From: Pyrrhosoma nymphula
Lineage: Eukaryota; Arthropoda; Insecta; Odonata; Coenagrionidae
NCBI GenBank assembly: GCA_963573305.1
Contig: OY754337.1
Coordinates: 84,636,109-84,700,108, forward strand
Reading direction: 5' to 3'
DNA: 64,000 bases
Numbering within the stretch: the first letter of the stretch is position 1; every line of letters starts with the position of its first letter. The notes under the pieces were generated by a model. It was not told the DNA's origin and searched no databases. It worked only from the letters and a program-made list of their open reading frames with translations. The translations under genes and the position numbers were made by a program. Shown here piece after piece: positions 47,101-64,000 of this stretch.

Positions 47101-48057
47101 TCATAAGAAATTTAGGCGAGGTGGAGAGAGTAAATGGAAAACTATGAATAGGGAAAAGTAGGAATGCCTGCTTATAAAAATACATGAATATGTAAAAGGG
47201 CAGCTGTCCTAGATACATAAGAGATTAGATCAATCTGGGTGTATGAAGAAAGATTACAAGAAAAACTATTCATTAGAATAAATGCAAGCGAGGTGAAAAA
47301 CAGTAGTAGTGTACATTCAGCATTCCACAGGAGTATGACGGAAAAATACGTGGAGAGTAGGTATAATATTTATTATAACTTTAACATTATAATGTACCAA
47401 GTAGTGTAACATGTAACAGTATAATGTATAATGTATCGCAGGATTTCCAGCTCTGAATGGATACAAAAATTACCGGACATTCGAGGTAAAAGTACCCCGC
47501 AATGTAATGACAGATGGAAGATAACTGAAGTCACGTATTGCTAAGGGTAAACGATAGTACCATAGGAGGATTTGCGCATTAAAAGAAAAGCTGATCCAGT
47601 GATAACGTGGCCGGATCTCAGAAATAATATCAAAACTTGAAGTAGATAAGGGGAACTAATACATACCTTTCCTCCTTCCTGAACCTCCGCGATTACTTGA
47701 CCTGTGGCAGGATTGAGCGTTTTGAAAGTTTTGTTCGACGCGGAGTTGCACCACTCATTGTTAATGAAAATCTAGAAGACAAAAATGATTTATGCATCAA
47801 ACATCAACATCATGCATTTAACATCAAAAATGGATTCATGAACAAACATCATTAACGGCTGGCTGAATGCGTGTGTAGATTGAATTATACAGCAAGCAGT
47901 GATGACATTACATAATGAATATAAGAAATGACAAAAACACCTGAGTGTGTCGTATCTCAGGTTCGGTGACAGGCGCCGGTAAAGAGGCGGTTGCAAATCC
48001 CAGCTTATTAGCTAGGAAAGAGTTCCTTAATACAGTCCTAGGTACGAGTTTCAACAT
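16980..48057 (-). CDS. ALDH2: Mitochondrial aldehyde dehydrogenase (ALDH2 type), whole gene, 10 coding exons
   Basis: NAD-dependent oxidation of aldehydes to carboxylic acids, expected in the mitochondrial matrix as a tetramer. Coding exons in order: 48057-47941, 47771-47667, 39726-39586, 38895-38649, 33496-33309, 32974-32825, 30672-30535, 21449-21285, 18539-18382, 17127-16980. They sum to 1557 bases (518 codons plus stop), close to the usual family length of about 517. All introns are GT-AG and phases match at every junction. Visible key residues: Asn187 in PWNF, Lys210 in KPAEQTP, Glu286 in LELGGK, Cys320 in GQVCCAGSR, Glu417 in KEEIFGP. All sit at a constant offset of 18 from mature ALDH2 numbering. 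A basic presequence supports the mitochondrial rather than the cytosolic ALDH1 paralogue. Introns 2, 4 and 7 exceed 5 kb and are full of TEs. Confidence 0.95.
17171..17728. mobile_element. hAT-like non-autonomous element in ALDH2 intron 9
   Basis: 558 bases, inverted ends TAGAGATGGG, perfect 8-base target duplication ATCACATG (17163-17170 and 17729-17736). The inner sequence is many variants of AAAATTACCGTAATTT in both orientations. Eight-base duplications with such ends are typical of hAT elements. No coding capacity. Confidence 0.88.
18382..18539 (-). CDS. ALDH2: ALDH2 coding exon 9
   Basis: 52 codons plus two bases, [13 protein letters not shown] through QGIRAGTV. The last two bases TG make a Trp codon with the first base of exon 10. 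Acceptor TTTGCAG, donor GTAAGT. Confidence 0.95.
19543..19741. repeat. Foldback element, 66-base arms
   Basis: Arms 19543-19608 and 19676-19741 match at 65 of 66 positions around a 67-base loop. The direct repeat ACACTGCCAAA lies at 19491-19501 and immediately after the right arm at 19742-19752, so the inserted unit may include the 41 bases left of the first arm. Confidence 0.85.
20131..20405 (-). mobile_element. hAT-like MITE, CAGTGGCGTA family, copy 1
   Basis: 275 bases. The ends CAGTGGCGTA and, inverted, CAGTGACATA bracket G-runs and a body that matches copy 2 (56734-56999) in opposite orientation: GGATTTCCTTCT, TTCATTAATATTTATGTG, ATCATCAT. Target duplication is poor (5 of 8). Confidence 0.75.
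21285..21449 (-). CDS. ALDH2: ALDH2 coding exon 8
   Basis: 55 codons, [10 protein letters not shown] through MRIAKEE, including [18 protein letters not shown]. The final Glu417 belongs to the KEEIFGP motif that contacts the nicotinamide ribose. A 9.1 kb intron precedes it. Confidence 0.95.
21630..21685 (-). repeat. tRNA-SINE-like fragment
   Basis: The minus strand reads AAGGTCCGTGGTTTGATTCC, a B box in the setting AAGGTCC.TGGTTTGATTC.. that is also seen in the SINE pair at 59.2-59.7 kb. Too short to delimit. Confidence 0.4.
21790..22187. mobile_element. MITE with GGCGTAACC ends, containing a nested palindrome
   Basis: Left end CAATGGCGTAACCAAGG with a G-run; right end is the complement of CAAGGGCGTAACCAG. 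CTTTA flanks both sides (21785-21789, 22188-22192). Inside, GATAGAATTCATTGTTACAAA (about 21913) is inverted at about 22045, and CGACTAAAGCGTCAA is followed by its exact complement (21960-21989), then TTGAAACCAGTC. Confidence 0.6.
22193..23618. other. Intron 7 sequence without recognised features
   Basis: GC content rises at 22630-23120. A plus-strand open frame at 22766-23206 shows no domain, and its start codon lies between unrelated repeats. Not called as a gene. Confidence 0.35.
23627..25025. mobile_element. hAT-like element, AGGGTGTCCGG ends
   Basis: 1399 bases. Ends AGGGTGTCCGG on the left and the exact complement on the right. Flanking octamers AGTAACAC (23619-23626) and GGTAACAC (25026-25033) agree in 7 of 8. 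Subterminal CCCTGAGTTTTCC units occur at both ends. No intact transposase was recognised. A run from about 24480 ending near 24725 in GCAATCGGCCCC may be a further nested element. Confidence 0.75.
25034..25739. other. Intron 7 spacer, nothing recognised
   Basis: AT-rich sequence between the hAT-like element and the Helitron 3' end; no structure seen. Confidence 0.35.
26014..28846 (-). mobile_element. piggyBac-family transposon, full termini
   Basis: 2833 bases, perfect 12-base inverted termini CCCATTTATGCC, flanked by TTAA on both sides (26010-26013, 28847-28850). The transposase on the minus strand is inactivated. A palindrome GTTCCAAAAATGGAAC occurs three times (26145, 28459, 28815), each adjacent to ACTAGGCA or its complement; the first two are the cores of a 34-base inverted pair. 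Confidence 0.93.
26238..27795 (-). pseudogene. piggyBac transposase, inactivated
   Basis: DDE-type cut-and-paste transposase. The N-terminal part (27795-27316) is acidic. After an in-frame TAA at about 27315 come the DDE_Tnp_1_7 domain segments: [32 protein letters not shown] (first catalytic Asp) and [13 protein letters not shown] second TAA replaces a Tyr just before [10 protein letters not shown] (second Asp). Roughly 100 residues are then missing before [20 protein letters not shown] (third Asp), [13 protein letters not shown] frameshift near 26440 precedes the C-terminal cysteine-rich domain ([21 protein letters not shown], ending SPGYHS, stop at 26238). Two stops, an internal deletion and a frameshift: non-autonomous. 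Confidence 0.92.
29042..29400. mobile_element. Possible pogo-type element end
   Basis: TACAGTAAAACCTCTCTACA at 29140 is a typical pogo/Tigger-style end beside TA, followed by repeated AACCTCCATA.TTCGAA units. The opposite end was not found, so the boundary is open. Confidence 0.35.
29401..30534. other. Intron 7 sequence, nothing recognised
   Basis: No coding or repeat structure beyond short poly-A and poly-T runs. Confidence 0.35.
30535..30672 (-). CDS. ALDH2: ALDH2 coding exon 7 (catalytic Cys)
   Basis: 46 codons beginning [12 protein letters not shown]. Cys320 lies 34 residues after Glu286, the same spacing as Glu268 to Cys302 in the mature mammalian enzyme. The position before it is Val, where vertebrate ALDH2 has Cys. 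The exon ends [12 protein letters not shown]. Acceptor AAACAG, donor GTAAGC. Confidence 0.96.
31153..31313. repeat. Perfect 161-base palindrome with hammerhead-like core in each arm
   Basis: Arms 31153-31232 and 31234-31313 are exact complements over 80 bases around one central base. Read outward, each arm has CTGATGA, an unpaired T, a 5-bp helix GGTGT/ACACC with loop TGT, GAAAC, the mini-helix ACCGGT ending in GTC, then GATTAAAA and CTTGTGGAAAATTGCC. It lies in ALDH2 intron 6. Confidence 0.93.
31314..32263. other. Intron 6 sequence, nothing recognised
   Basis: AT-rich, unique-looking, no domain or inverted termini seen. Confidence 0.35.
32264..32316. repeat. Perfect short hairpin, 24-bp stem
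   Basis: CTTCACATTCACACAGGTAG begins the left arm (32264-32287). The right arm (32293-32316) is its exact complement, with a 5-base loop TTGAT. No mismatch; pairing ends abruptly on both sides. Confidence 0.9.
32492..32766. repeat. Foldback with CTGAAGA hammerhead-like core in each arm
   Basis: Arms 32492-32594 and 32664-32766 (103 bases each) are close complements around a 69-base loop. Each arm, read outward, has TGAC, CTGAAGA, a helix CCAGC/GCTGG (intact in the left arm, partly lost in the right), GAGAAAC, ACTGTC and GTCG. TGAC/GTCG can form stem I. ALDH2 intron 6. Confidence 0.85.
32825..32974 (-). CDS. ALDH2: ALDH2 coding exon 6 (catalytic Glu)
   Basis: 50 codons. [13 protein letters not shown] carries the general-base Glu286. 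The exon ends HQGLFFNQ, just before the active-site cysteine segment. Acceptor TTCACAG, donor GTAAGA. Confidence 0.96.
33309..33496 (-). CDS. ALDH2: ALDH2 coding exon 5
   Basis: The exon begins with the last two bases of a split Gly codon, then [20 protein letters not shown] through VSFTGSTE. Lys210 and Glu213 are the expected cofactor ribose contacts. [10 protein letters not shown] and FTGSTE form the NAD-binding glycine-rich region. Confidence 0.96.
33536..34075. other. Intron 4 sequence, nothing recognised
   Basis: AT-rich spacer between exon 5 and the LINE relic; no features. Confidence 0.35.
35406..35444 (-). ncRNA. Hammerhead-like Penelope module, single copy
   Basis: Minus strand: stem I TAC/GTA, core CGGATGA (one change from CTGATGA), helix GATGC/GTATC with loop AGT, GAAAC, mini-helix ACCATGGT then T, giving a GTT cleavage triplet. 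It is followed by TATTAAAT and CTAGTGGAAAATTGCC, as in the palindrome at 31.2 kb. Self-cleavage is not established, and the core substitution makes it doubtful. Confidence 0.5.
35460..35666 (-). repeat. tRNA-derived SINE, copy 1
   Basis: Minus strand from 35666: GCCTCGGTGGCGGCGGGGTA, B box GGTTCGAATCCC, then CACTTCCCAGAGCATGGTTG and an AATAAAT-rich tail. It matches the plus-strand copy at 57882-58085 through the tRNA-like head and the CACTTCCCAG segment. The acceptor ends do not pair, so this is not a tRNA gene. Confidence 0.8.
35690..35840. repeat. GA-rich low-complexity tract
   Basis: About 150 bases almost wholly of GGAG, GAAG and GGGGA words next to the SINE head. The open frames it produces on both strands are compositional. 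Confidence 0.7.
37129..37700. mobile_element. hAT-like MITE nested in LINE endonuclease
   Basis: 572 bases, ends ATAGTTGGGA and complement, flanking octamers GCACCCAC (37121-37128) and GCCCCCGC (37701-37708) agree in 6 of 8. The interior is AAAGTTACTTTTAAAAGTT-type tandem words. The LINE endonuclease reads KWAGA before and GADDYW after it, so the insertion split a once-continuous frame. Confidence 0.78.
37870..38640. other. Intron 4 sequence, nothing recognised
   Basis: AT-rich spacer upstream of exon 4's donor side; no features seen. Confidence 0.35.
38649..38895 (-). CDS. ALDH2: ALDH2 coding exon 4
   Basis: 82 codons plus one base, [11 protein letters not shown] through GPALALG. It contains RYYAGFADK, the HEPVGVCGQ segment and PWNF with the oxyanion-hole Asn187. 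The final base G completes a Gly codon with exon 5. Confidence 0.95.
39586..39726 (-). CDS. ALDH2: ALDH2 coding exon 3
   Basis: 47 codons, [14 protein letters not shown] through IERDSCYIA, matching the family segment before the conserved LDNGK motif. Acceptor TTTCTAG, donor GTGAGT. It is separated from exon 2 by a 7.9 kb intron holding a 5S-SINE, a Harbinger-like MITE and a Penelope-like relic. Confidence 0.94.
39740..41435. other. Intron 2 sequence, nothing recognised
   Basis: No domain-bearing frame or inverted termini. The plus-strand frame at 40223-40525 is antisense to ALDH2 and unrecognised. Confidence 0.35.
41440..41525 (+). repeat. tRNA-SINE-like copy 2 (TCAAATGA family)
   Basis: GGGAGATCCGGGTTCAAATC (B box), then GTCAAATGATTTTTCCATGG, GGAATGTCACAGTCTTCGGTGT. 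It matches copy 1 at 16270-16365 in order and wording. Confidence 0.6.
42985..43270. repeat. Diverged direct repeat
   Basis: Two units, about 42990-43085 and 43178-43265, share CTTCATGACGATG, a following CAA.TT.C motif, GCAACCCA..ACACAA and AGATATTTT or AAATATTTT. They are about 190 bases apart. Function unknown. Confidence 0.5.
44007..44465. mobile_element. Harbinger-like MITE, copy 1
   Basis: 459 bases. Ends GGGGCTGTCCATAAATGATG and complement TCATTTATGGATAGCCCC, flanked by the 3-base duplication TTA (44004-44006, 44466-44468), as in PIF/Harbinger elements. It shares body sequence with copy 2 (56393-56661) but carries about 190 extra bases in the middle. Confidence 0.85.
44470..45222. other. 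Intron 2 sequence, nothing recognised
   Basis: Short open frames on both strands without motifs. Confidence 0.35.
45233..45616 (+). repeat. 5S rRNA-derived SINE
   Basis: 45238-45322 closely follows the eukaryotic 5S rRNA body: GGCCTAGCCACGTTGAAA, CCCGGTTCCCGTCAGATCAC, CAAAGTTAAGCGATGTTGGG (internal control box A), GGTTGGATGGGAGGCC (box C). The remaining 290 bases are a non-5S body with GGAGG..CCTCCATACC.GTACC units and an ATCAATCA tail. The exact 10-base duplication ATGCTTAGGG lies on both sides (45223-45232, 45617-45626). This is the architecture of a 5S-type SINE, not a 5S gene: the 5' and 3' ends of 5S are missing. It is antisense to ALDH2, in intron 2. Confidence 0.88.
45905..47085 (-). 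mobile_element. Penelope-like retroelement, 5'-truncated, with 3' ribozyme-like module
   Basis: Minus strand: 47081-46836 has [20 protein letters not shown] and [20 protein letters not shown], the C-terminal PLE reverse transcriptase. 46729-46466 (another frame) has [14 protein letters not shown], the GIY-YIG endonuclease [18 protein letters not shown] and [14 protein letters not shown]. Beyond a stop and shift, near 46400-46330, MDIWEQFYI completes the PLE C terminus. It ends with the hammerhead-like module and a TTTGTGGAAT box near 45912-45921. Lies in ALDH2 intron 2, same strand as ALDH2. Confidence 0.88.
45982..46020 (-). ncRNA. Hammerhead-ribozyme-like fold at the PLE 3' end
   Basis: Read on the minus strand: stem I AGTC pairs with GACT; core CTGATGA (46016-46010) and one T; stem II GCTGC/GCAGT with loop AGT; GAAA; stem III the 6-base palindrome ACATGT then T, leaving GTT as the cleavage triplet. 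All three helices and both core strands are present. The extra T between core and stem II departs from the textbook motif. PLEs are known to carry hammerheads with such minimal stem III; activity here is untested. Confidence 0.65.
47086..47666. other. Intron 2 sequence next to exon 2, nothing recognised
   Basis: AT-rich spacer; ATAATGTA words cluster at 47390-47440. No feature supported. Confidence 0.35.
47667..47771 (-). CDS. ALDH2: ALDH2 coding exon 2
   Basis: 35 codons, IFINNEW through EVQEGGK, the conserved N-terminal strand of the NAD-binding domain. Acceptor TTCTAG ends at 47772 and donor GTATGT starts at 47666. Phase 0 at both ends. Intron 1 is only 169 bases. Confidence 0.95.
47941..48057 (-). 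CDS. ALDH2: ALDH2 coding exon 1 (mitochondrial presequence)
   Basis: 39 codons beginning [14 protein letters not shown]. The first 30 residues carry Lys3, Arg7, Arg11 and Lys18 and no acidic residue, as in a mitochondrial targeting peptide. The exon ends PEIRHTQ, the usual start of mature ALDH2, then a GTGTTT donor at 47940. The ATG at 48057 was chosen because it gives this presequence and joins in frame to exon 2. Confidence 0.93.
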
Positions 48058-48260
48058 TTTTCCACCTGTCAAAGACGGACTTTCCACGGTTTCAATCCCA
48101 GCTGATACTTCCTCCTCTACTCACTTCTACTGCCACTATCAAGCAGATGAAGCAGATTTAGCGATTAAGCGACAGCAGCCAATCGCAAGATCATGTCACG
48201 TGATCAAGGTGCTTCGGGTATTCGAGCGCCAATACAAAACAGTATTTTAGGAGACGCTAT
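48058..48260 (-). promoter_or_regulatory. ALDH2: Probable ALDH2 5' leader and promoter-proximal region
   Basis: Upstream of the ALDH2 ATG, within about 145 bases, lie a palindromic E-box CACGTG (48197-48202) and an inverted CCAAT box (48179-48183). No TATA box is evident. The segment is less AT-rich than its surroundings. The promoter role is inferred from position and motifs only; the transcription start is not visible. Confidence 0.4.
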
Positions 48261-51029
48261 AGGTATTAAATACTGAAAAGATTAGTTCAAATATTAAAAA
48301 TGCTGCTTAAACTTTCCTTTAGAAAATTGTATACTCATAAATCAACTCTAAACGTAATTATAGCTGTAACGGAGGAGCTGTTGTTTCTTTATCTTTTCCG
48401 CAACACAGTTTATAATATCCATAATTTGGGAATTGATCAAGTGATTATTAAAATACGAAAATGTCCACCAATAAGTAGCACGTGCCGTAAGGGACGCCAA
48501 ACAAACATTAATGTGACAAATATTAGTAGAAATGTATTTATTTAAAGACATGATACAGCCTGACCCTACAACCACGCTACAAACGTGAAGAGAAGCTATA
48601 TATAATATCGGAAAAGACAATTAATCGAAGCATTTCGCGATTTCCAAACAATCTCGTTCAGACGATTAGACGTGAATGAAAACAAAATTTTCCAATTAAT
48701 GTTCAAAGTGATAGATAAAGAGCATACATATTCATAGTCGCAAATTATTTGGCAAAAAATCAACAATTCACGAATCTATGATTATTCTCCAATCTCTGAT
48801 TATTTCGGCCAAGTATTCATAAACGGAAAAAAATCATTGATTCTAGAATCAGAGATTGGTGAATCTCTGATTATTGGCCTGGATCTATGATTCGTCAATT
48901 AACGATTGAATCTATGATTATTTGTACGTGCTATGAGAAATTCAAGGTACCTATGATTTTTGGTTCTTAAACAGATTGATTTTGAAGTTGTTTATACATT
49001 TTAGCTTGTTTATAAGTTTTAAATTATCCTAAAAATACCTCAATAAAGAGTTCCTTTGAAAATAATTCGATATTAATTTCAAATCGCAATTTTTAATCTC
49101 TGGCACACGATGATTTGTTCGTAGTTGTGATTTTTTAACAAATCACCATCGTAATATGGTCCATGACTATCGGCGGTATTTTGAAACCGTAGGTATGCGA
49201 TGCGTAGTTTCTTACTCAAACATATTAATCGCTTAGATTGGAAGCGGAAAAGAAAGTTACCGGAAGACACTTCACTTCTAAGGATCTTGAGATCTTTAAA
49301 ATTATTTTAAATGATTTCGTGAACATTTTGGTGAACAAAAAAACGGATGGCTCCAGTTCCATCACAGTTTTTTTAGACCTAAATCTCCTCTAGAATTATT
49401 CTTCTGAATAATGCTCGAAGGAAATAATAGCATCTCTTATGTATCTCTTTGGAAGATGAAATGTTCCATTGCAAGCAAAATCCATCACTCCTGAGTATTT
49501 AAAGAGGTAAAGGAAACGCAAGTTGGTTCCCAAGTAACTCAAGAAAGAAAATCTCCATTACAACTTATTTACAGTTTGAATGCTTTCCCCGATTGATGAG
49601 AAACTCATTTATATATCTTGATTTACAACTGTTCTTCAATACAACTCCTTTACAACTGCACTCCAGGCCTTTTTCAACTCATTTACAATGGGCTGCATTC
49701 TGATTTACAGAATGAGATGTACCTATTTTCAGTAGGTATAGCTACTTCAAATGCAAAAGTGATTTTTTTAAACATATTCACCTATATTTCTTCTATATTT
49801 AACCAAGCTCCATTATTAATTGCCAACGAAGTTTAAAAAGCATCTACCCGGTATGTTAACCCCGTGGTTCATCCTTCACCCGAAATTTTGTCAAAAATGG
49901 AAAGCTTATAAATGAATCGGAGAGACTTTAGTTCAGCCAGTAAACACTTCAGTGAGAACTTTGCACAGTTAATTTCCGTTATACACTATATTATTTCTGT
50001 GTTTATTGGTACATTCATTCATTCCATTAATTCTTATTAAGCGAGCAATTGACGTTTGATAAGTATCAAGCACGGTATTAATGATTTATTGAAATGCAAA
50101 ACTCATTAACGTAAGCTAAAATAAACCCTGTTGAAAGTTATTTAGATAGTGGGAAGCGAGAGTCCTTTCATCGATAGAATTATTTTATCGTAAATTTCTT
50201 CCATAATATGGCTCGAACAGCCTACAAATTCCTTACTCAAATTAAAGCATTATAGCACTAATGTGTCCAGAATTGTTTTTTAAACATCAAACAACTAATT
50301 AATCATAAAACAACAGTATAATATACGAGGTGTTTCGGAGACTGCATGAAGAATGCGTCATCGAAACTTAAATTAATTAAGCTCCAGACCGTAGTTCATG
50401 GATCGTTGATTATTCACCCAAATAATCAATGATTATTTGACTATGAATACATACAAAATAATCAATGATTTTTTAACGACTATGAATACCTAAAAATCAA
50501 CGATTGATGAATGTATGATTCATGAAACTGAGATTGGCCAACTGGAGATTTTCGAACGACTATGAATTGAAAACTGTAATTAATCAGAGATATAATCAAT
50601 GATTGAATATAATCTGTGATTATTGTGACTATGAATACCAGCCATAGAGAGTGATTGATAATGTGAATAACAGCGACCTTTAAACAACATTCGCGATCGC
50701 ATACAGTATACCTCATTTGATTAACTGAAAATCAAGTTTGAGAATTAAGGTATATGAAATAAATTGAACTTACTTAATCAATTATCTGTGACGCTATAAG
50801 ACACTACAAACGTATAACACTCCTTCAAATATTTTCCCCACCAACTATATTCGTGATTTTCCTACTGACGTTATTCAAATTTCGAGCTTTAACCTACCGG
50901 CCATGACGCAAACCTTAAAAGCTGTAAAGTTCTCAGAAAATAAAAAATTACGGGAAATTCATGCTACAAAAAGAAAATCCATTAAATTCTCCCAAATTTA
51001 ATATCCTTTGGATTATAAGAAGTGATAAA
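48260..51029. other. Divergent intergenic spacer with AT-rich repeats
   Basis: Between the ALDH2 and PGGT1B promoters; no gene found. Two related AT-rich repeats, about 48729-48960 and 50395-50641, are built from ATGATTATT-like words and carry the unit GACTATGAATA, seen as its reverse complement TATTCATAGTC in the left copy. This suggests one non-autonomous element family in opposite orientations. Confidence 0.45.
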
Positions 51030-51335
51030 AGGTTTTTTTGACCGAAAAGATCGGTCAAGAAACATCGATGTCGCTGCTTCGATTGCTTCGATGGTATCGC
51101 AATGATCGATATATCGTTTAATCACGAGTGGTTACAACCGGTCTGCTTGTGGTGTGTGTAGTTATGTTCTCTGTGTTTATTTATTCTGACTGAGAAGGAT
51201 GTTGTTTGTTTTTTTTAGTGTCGTGCGCCTGGGAAAACTTGGTGTGTATTCAATAATGTAGGTTTTAATGCTCCTTTTCCGTGACTTAAACCGGTGCTCC
51301 AAGTCATTCATGCCTAGGGGAGCGACGAGTTAAGG
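51030..51335 (+). promoter_or_regulatory. PGGT1B: Probable PGGT1B promoter and 5' UTR
   Basis: Immediately upstream of the PGGT1B ATG. It holds a short perfect hairpin (TTGACCGA, 5-base loop, TCGGTCAA, 51038-51058) and clustered ATCGAT/GATCGATATATCG sequence around 51066-51118, resembling the insect DRE/DREF site family (TATCGATA). Promoter function is inferred from position. Confidence 0.35.
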
Positions 51336-62532
<11,197 letters not shown>

Positions 62533-64000
62533 GATTCTATGGCTGAGATTAATATGGTATTCCTGAGGTGTTGCTCAGAATGAATAACCAAATGCACAAT
62601 GCACCACTACTGGTTTTGTTAAATAGCTCAAGAATGATAATCGAGACATATAGTGTTTGTATTTTTTATATTGATGTCTATGATCCTGAGTGAGGATTAC
62701 GTGAAGTTAAGGCACAAAACAATTTAGACTATCCTATGTGCTTTATAAAGTGAAGGAAAGAGTTTAGACCTTGTAATGCACGATTTATTTCCTAATGATC
62801 ATGACCAACTGGTTCCTTTTGTTTATAGTGCTCTTGAGAAAAATGACTGATAGTGTCAAATATCTTGATTGGCCTATTGTAATACGTACACCCCATATGT
62901 TGATGCTACATTCCTGAAGTCTTAAGACGGTATGCTAATTTACTTAGCTGGCTTATGTGATGGAATATTTCATTTTTGATTTGTCACTCATCTTACTTAT
63001 CACTAGCAGCAAGAATCTTTTGAGGGGGCTGAATTCCCTTAACGCTCAGGTGATTTGCAAGTCCATAGCTGTGAATGTAATTGTTCGTGGTATTTATTAA
63101 ATTTCAATTTGTATAGTGATCAATTAGGTAGAGTTTGCATGAAGTATTAGTATTCAATATATGCATGATGTATTTCCCTCAAAAGTCATGATTCTATAGT
63201 TATCACTTCATAGTGTGTCACATATGGTCCCTATTTTTTTATAAATTTCTGTGATTTGATAAAAATATGTTATAGGAACGGCATGGTGTCAAAATGTTAT
63301 GAGTCTGTTACCTTTTTTTTGTGCACTTATTCATGGGTTTCCAACAATGCCAATATTTCTCTCAGTAACAGAGCATTCTTATCCTTCACCAATCTATTTT
63401 ATTTAGCTGTTAATTTTTACCTAATGGCCAATTAAATGAAATAACATGGAGTAGTTATGTACTTACTCTGTGATAATATGTGAGTGATGACACAATTGAA
63501 CTTTACTGACCTAATGTGTTGTTGGATATTTGTGCTGATATTTGTAAGTGGATAAGTTTTGGATGGATACAGGAATACTAGAAACCTGTCTGTTTATGTT
63601 GAATGTTAAATGAATGTATTTTTAAGAAAATGTGAGAAAGTTAAAATCTATTGCTGCTCACTACGATGTCAATAAAATTACTATTAATTGCACTGAAATG
63701 CATGGTTCTCTCCGAGGTTATTTAGTGAAGGTTACGACAAAAAAAAAACAATCCAATCTTTATCCACTCAATTTTTATGATGCGGTTGTTATCTAAGTAG
63801 CTAAACTCTGCCAAAGCCCAAAAAAACCTCAGACCAATGCATTTCTTAAATTTGCCGAGCCTAGGAAAGTCTCGGATTTTTTATTTTTTGTTTTCAAGTT
63901 AAACTGTGTTGTAAGTTTTGATGGTTTTGGATCTTGCACCACTAATTTTTTTCATTTCACTCAATCTCCACCAATAAGATGTGAAAAAATTGCTATGCTG
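62533..64000 (+). other. PGGT1B: Probable PGGT1B 3' UTR and flank
   Basis: No further coding sequence after the PGGT1B stop. AT-rich, no TE recognised. The 3' UTR extent depends on the candidate signal at 63671. Confidence 0.4.
63671..63676 (+). terminator. PGGT1B: Candidate PGGT1B poly(A) signal
   Basis: AATAAA on the plus strand 1.14 kb after the stop, followed within 40 bases by a T/G-rich stretch. No AATAAA was seen closer to the stop. The implied 3' UTR of about 1.1 kb is inference. Confidence 0.4.

Overview
This window is arthropod-type, probably insect, nuclear DNA. It is AT-rich, has GT-AG introns, only two recognisable host genes, and the rest is a dense patchwork of mostly decayed transposable elements (TEs). 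Species cannot be named from the sequence alone.

Host genes. (1) A mitochondrial class 1/2 aldehyde dehydrogenase (ALDH2 type) runs on the minus strand from the ATG at 48057 to the stop at 16980. Ten exons splice in frame to 518 codons plus stop, with a mitochondrial presequence and all catalytic residues. (2) The beta subunit of geranylgeranyltransferase type I (PGGT1B) runs on the plus strand from 51336 to 62532. Eight exons splice in frame to 357 codons plus stop, with all three zinc ligands. The genes are head to head, their start codons 3.3 kb apart. I see no functional link between them beyond position. I read both models exon by exon and found no frameshift or stop.

Layout. 1-16 kb (downstream of ALDH2): MITEs (short non-autonomous DNA transposons), foldback repeats and several dead copies of one arthropod LINE family. 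17-48 kb: ALDH2 exons, with introns of up to about 9 kb carrying hAT, pogo-like, piggyBac, Helitron, LINE, Penelope-like (PLE), tRNA-SINE and 5S-rRNA-derived SINE sequence. 48-51.3 kb: divergent intergenic region with AT-rich repeats. 51.3-62.5 kb: PGGT1B, whose first five exons are compact and whose last three introns are swollen by PLE, Harbinger-like, hAT-like, SINE, LINE, mariner and pogo-like insertions. 62.5-64 kb: probable 3' UTR and flank.

Most interesting signal. A recurrent module looks like a hammerhead ribozyme: CTGANGA, a short helix, GAAAC, then a tiny palindromic helix ending in GTH. It is usually followed by an ATTAA stretch and a TGTGGA box. One copy (45982-46020, minus) lies directly downstream of a PLE reverse transcriptase/GIY-YIG relic. 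The others occur alone or as near-perfect inverted dimers (6.6, 14.3, 31.2, 32.6 kb), several in ALDH2 introns. The 161-base palindrome at 31153-31313 is perfect in both 80-base arms. Hammerheads in PLEs are known as a class; the inverted-dimer form and the intronic placement deserve checking. Other clear nested histories: a piggyBac copy inside a Helitron helicase, a hAT copy inside a LINE endonuclease, and an inverted pair of tRNA-SINEs inside a LINE reverse transcriptase.
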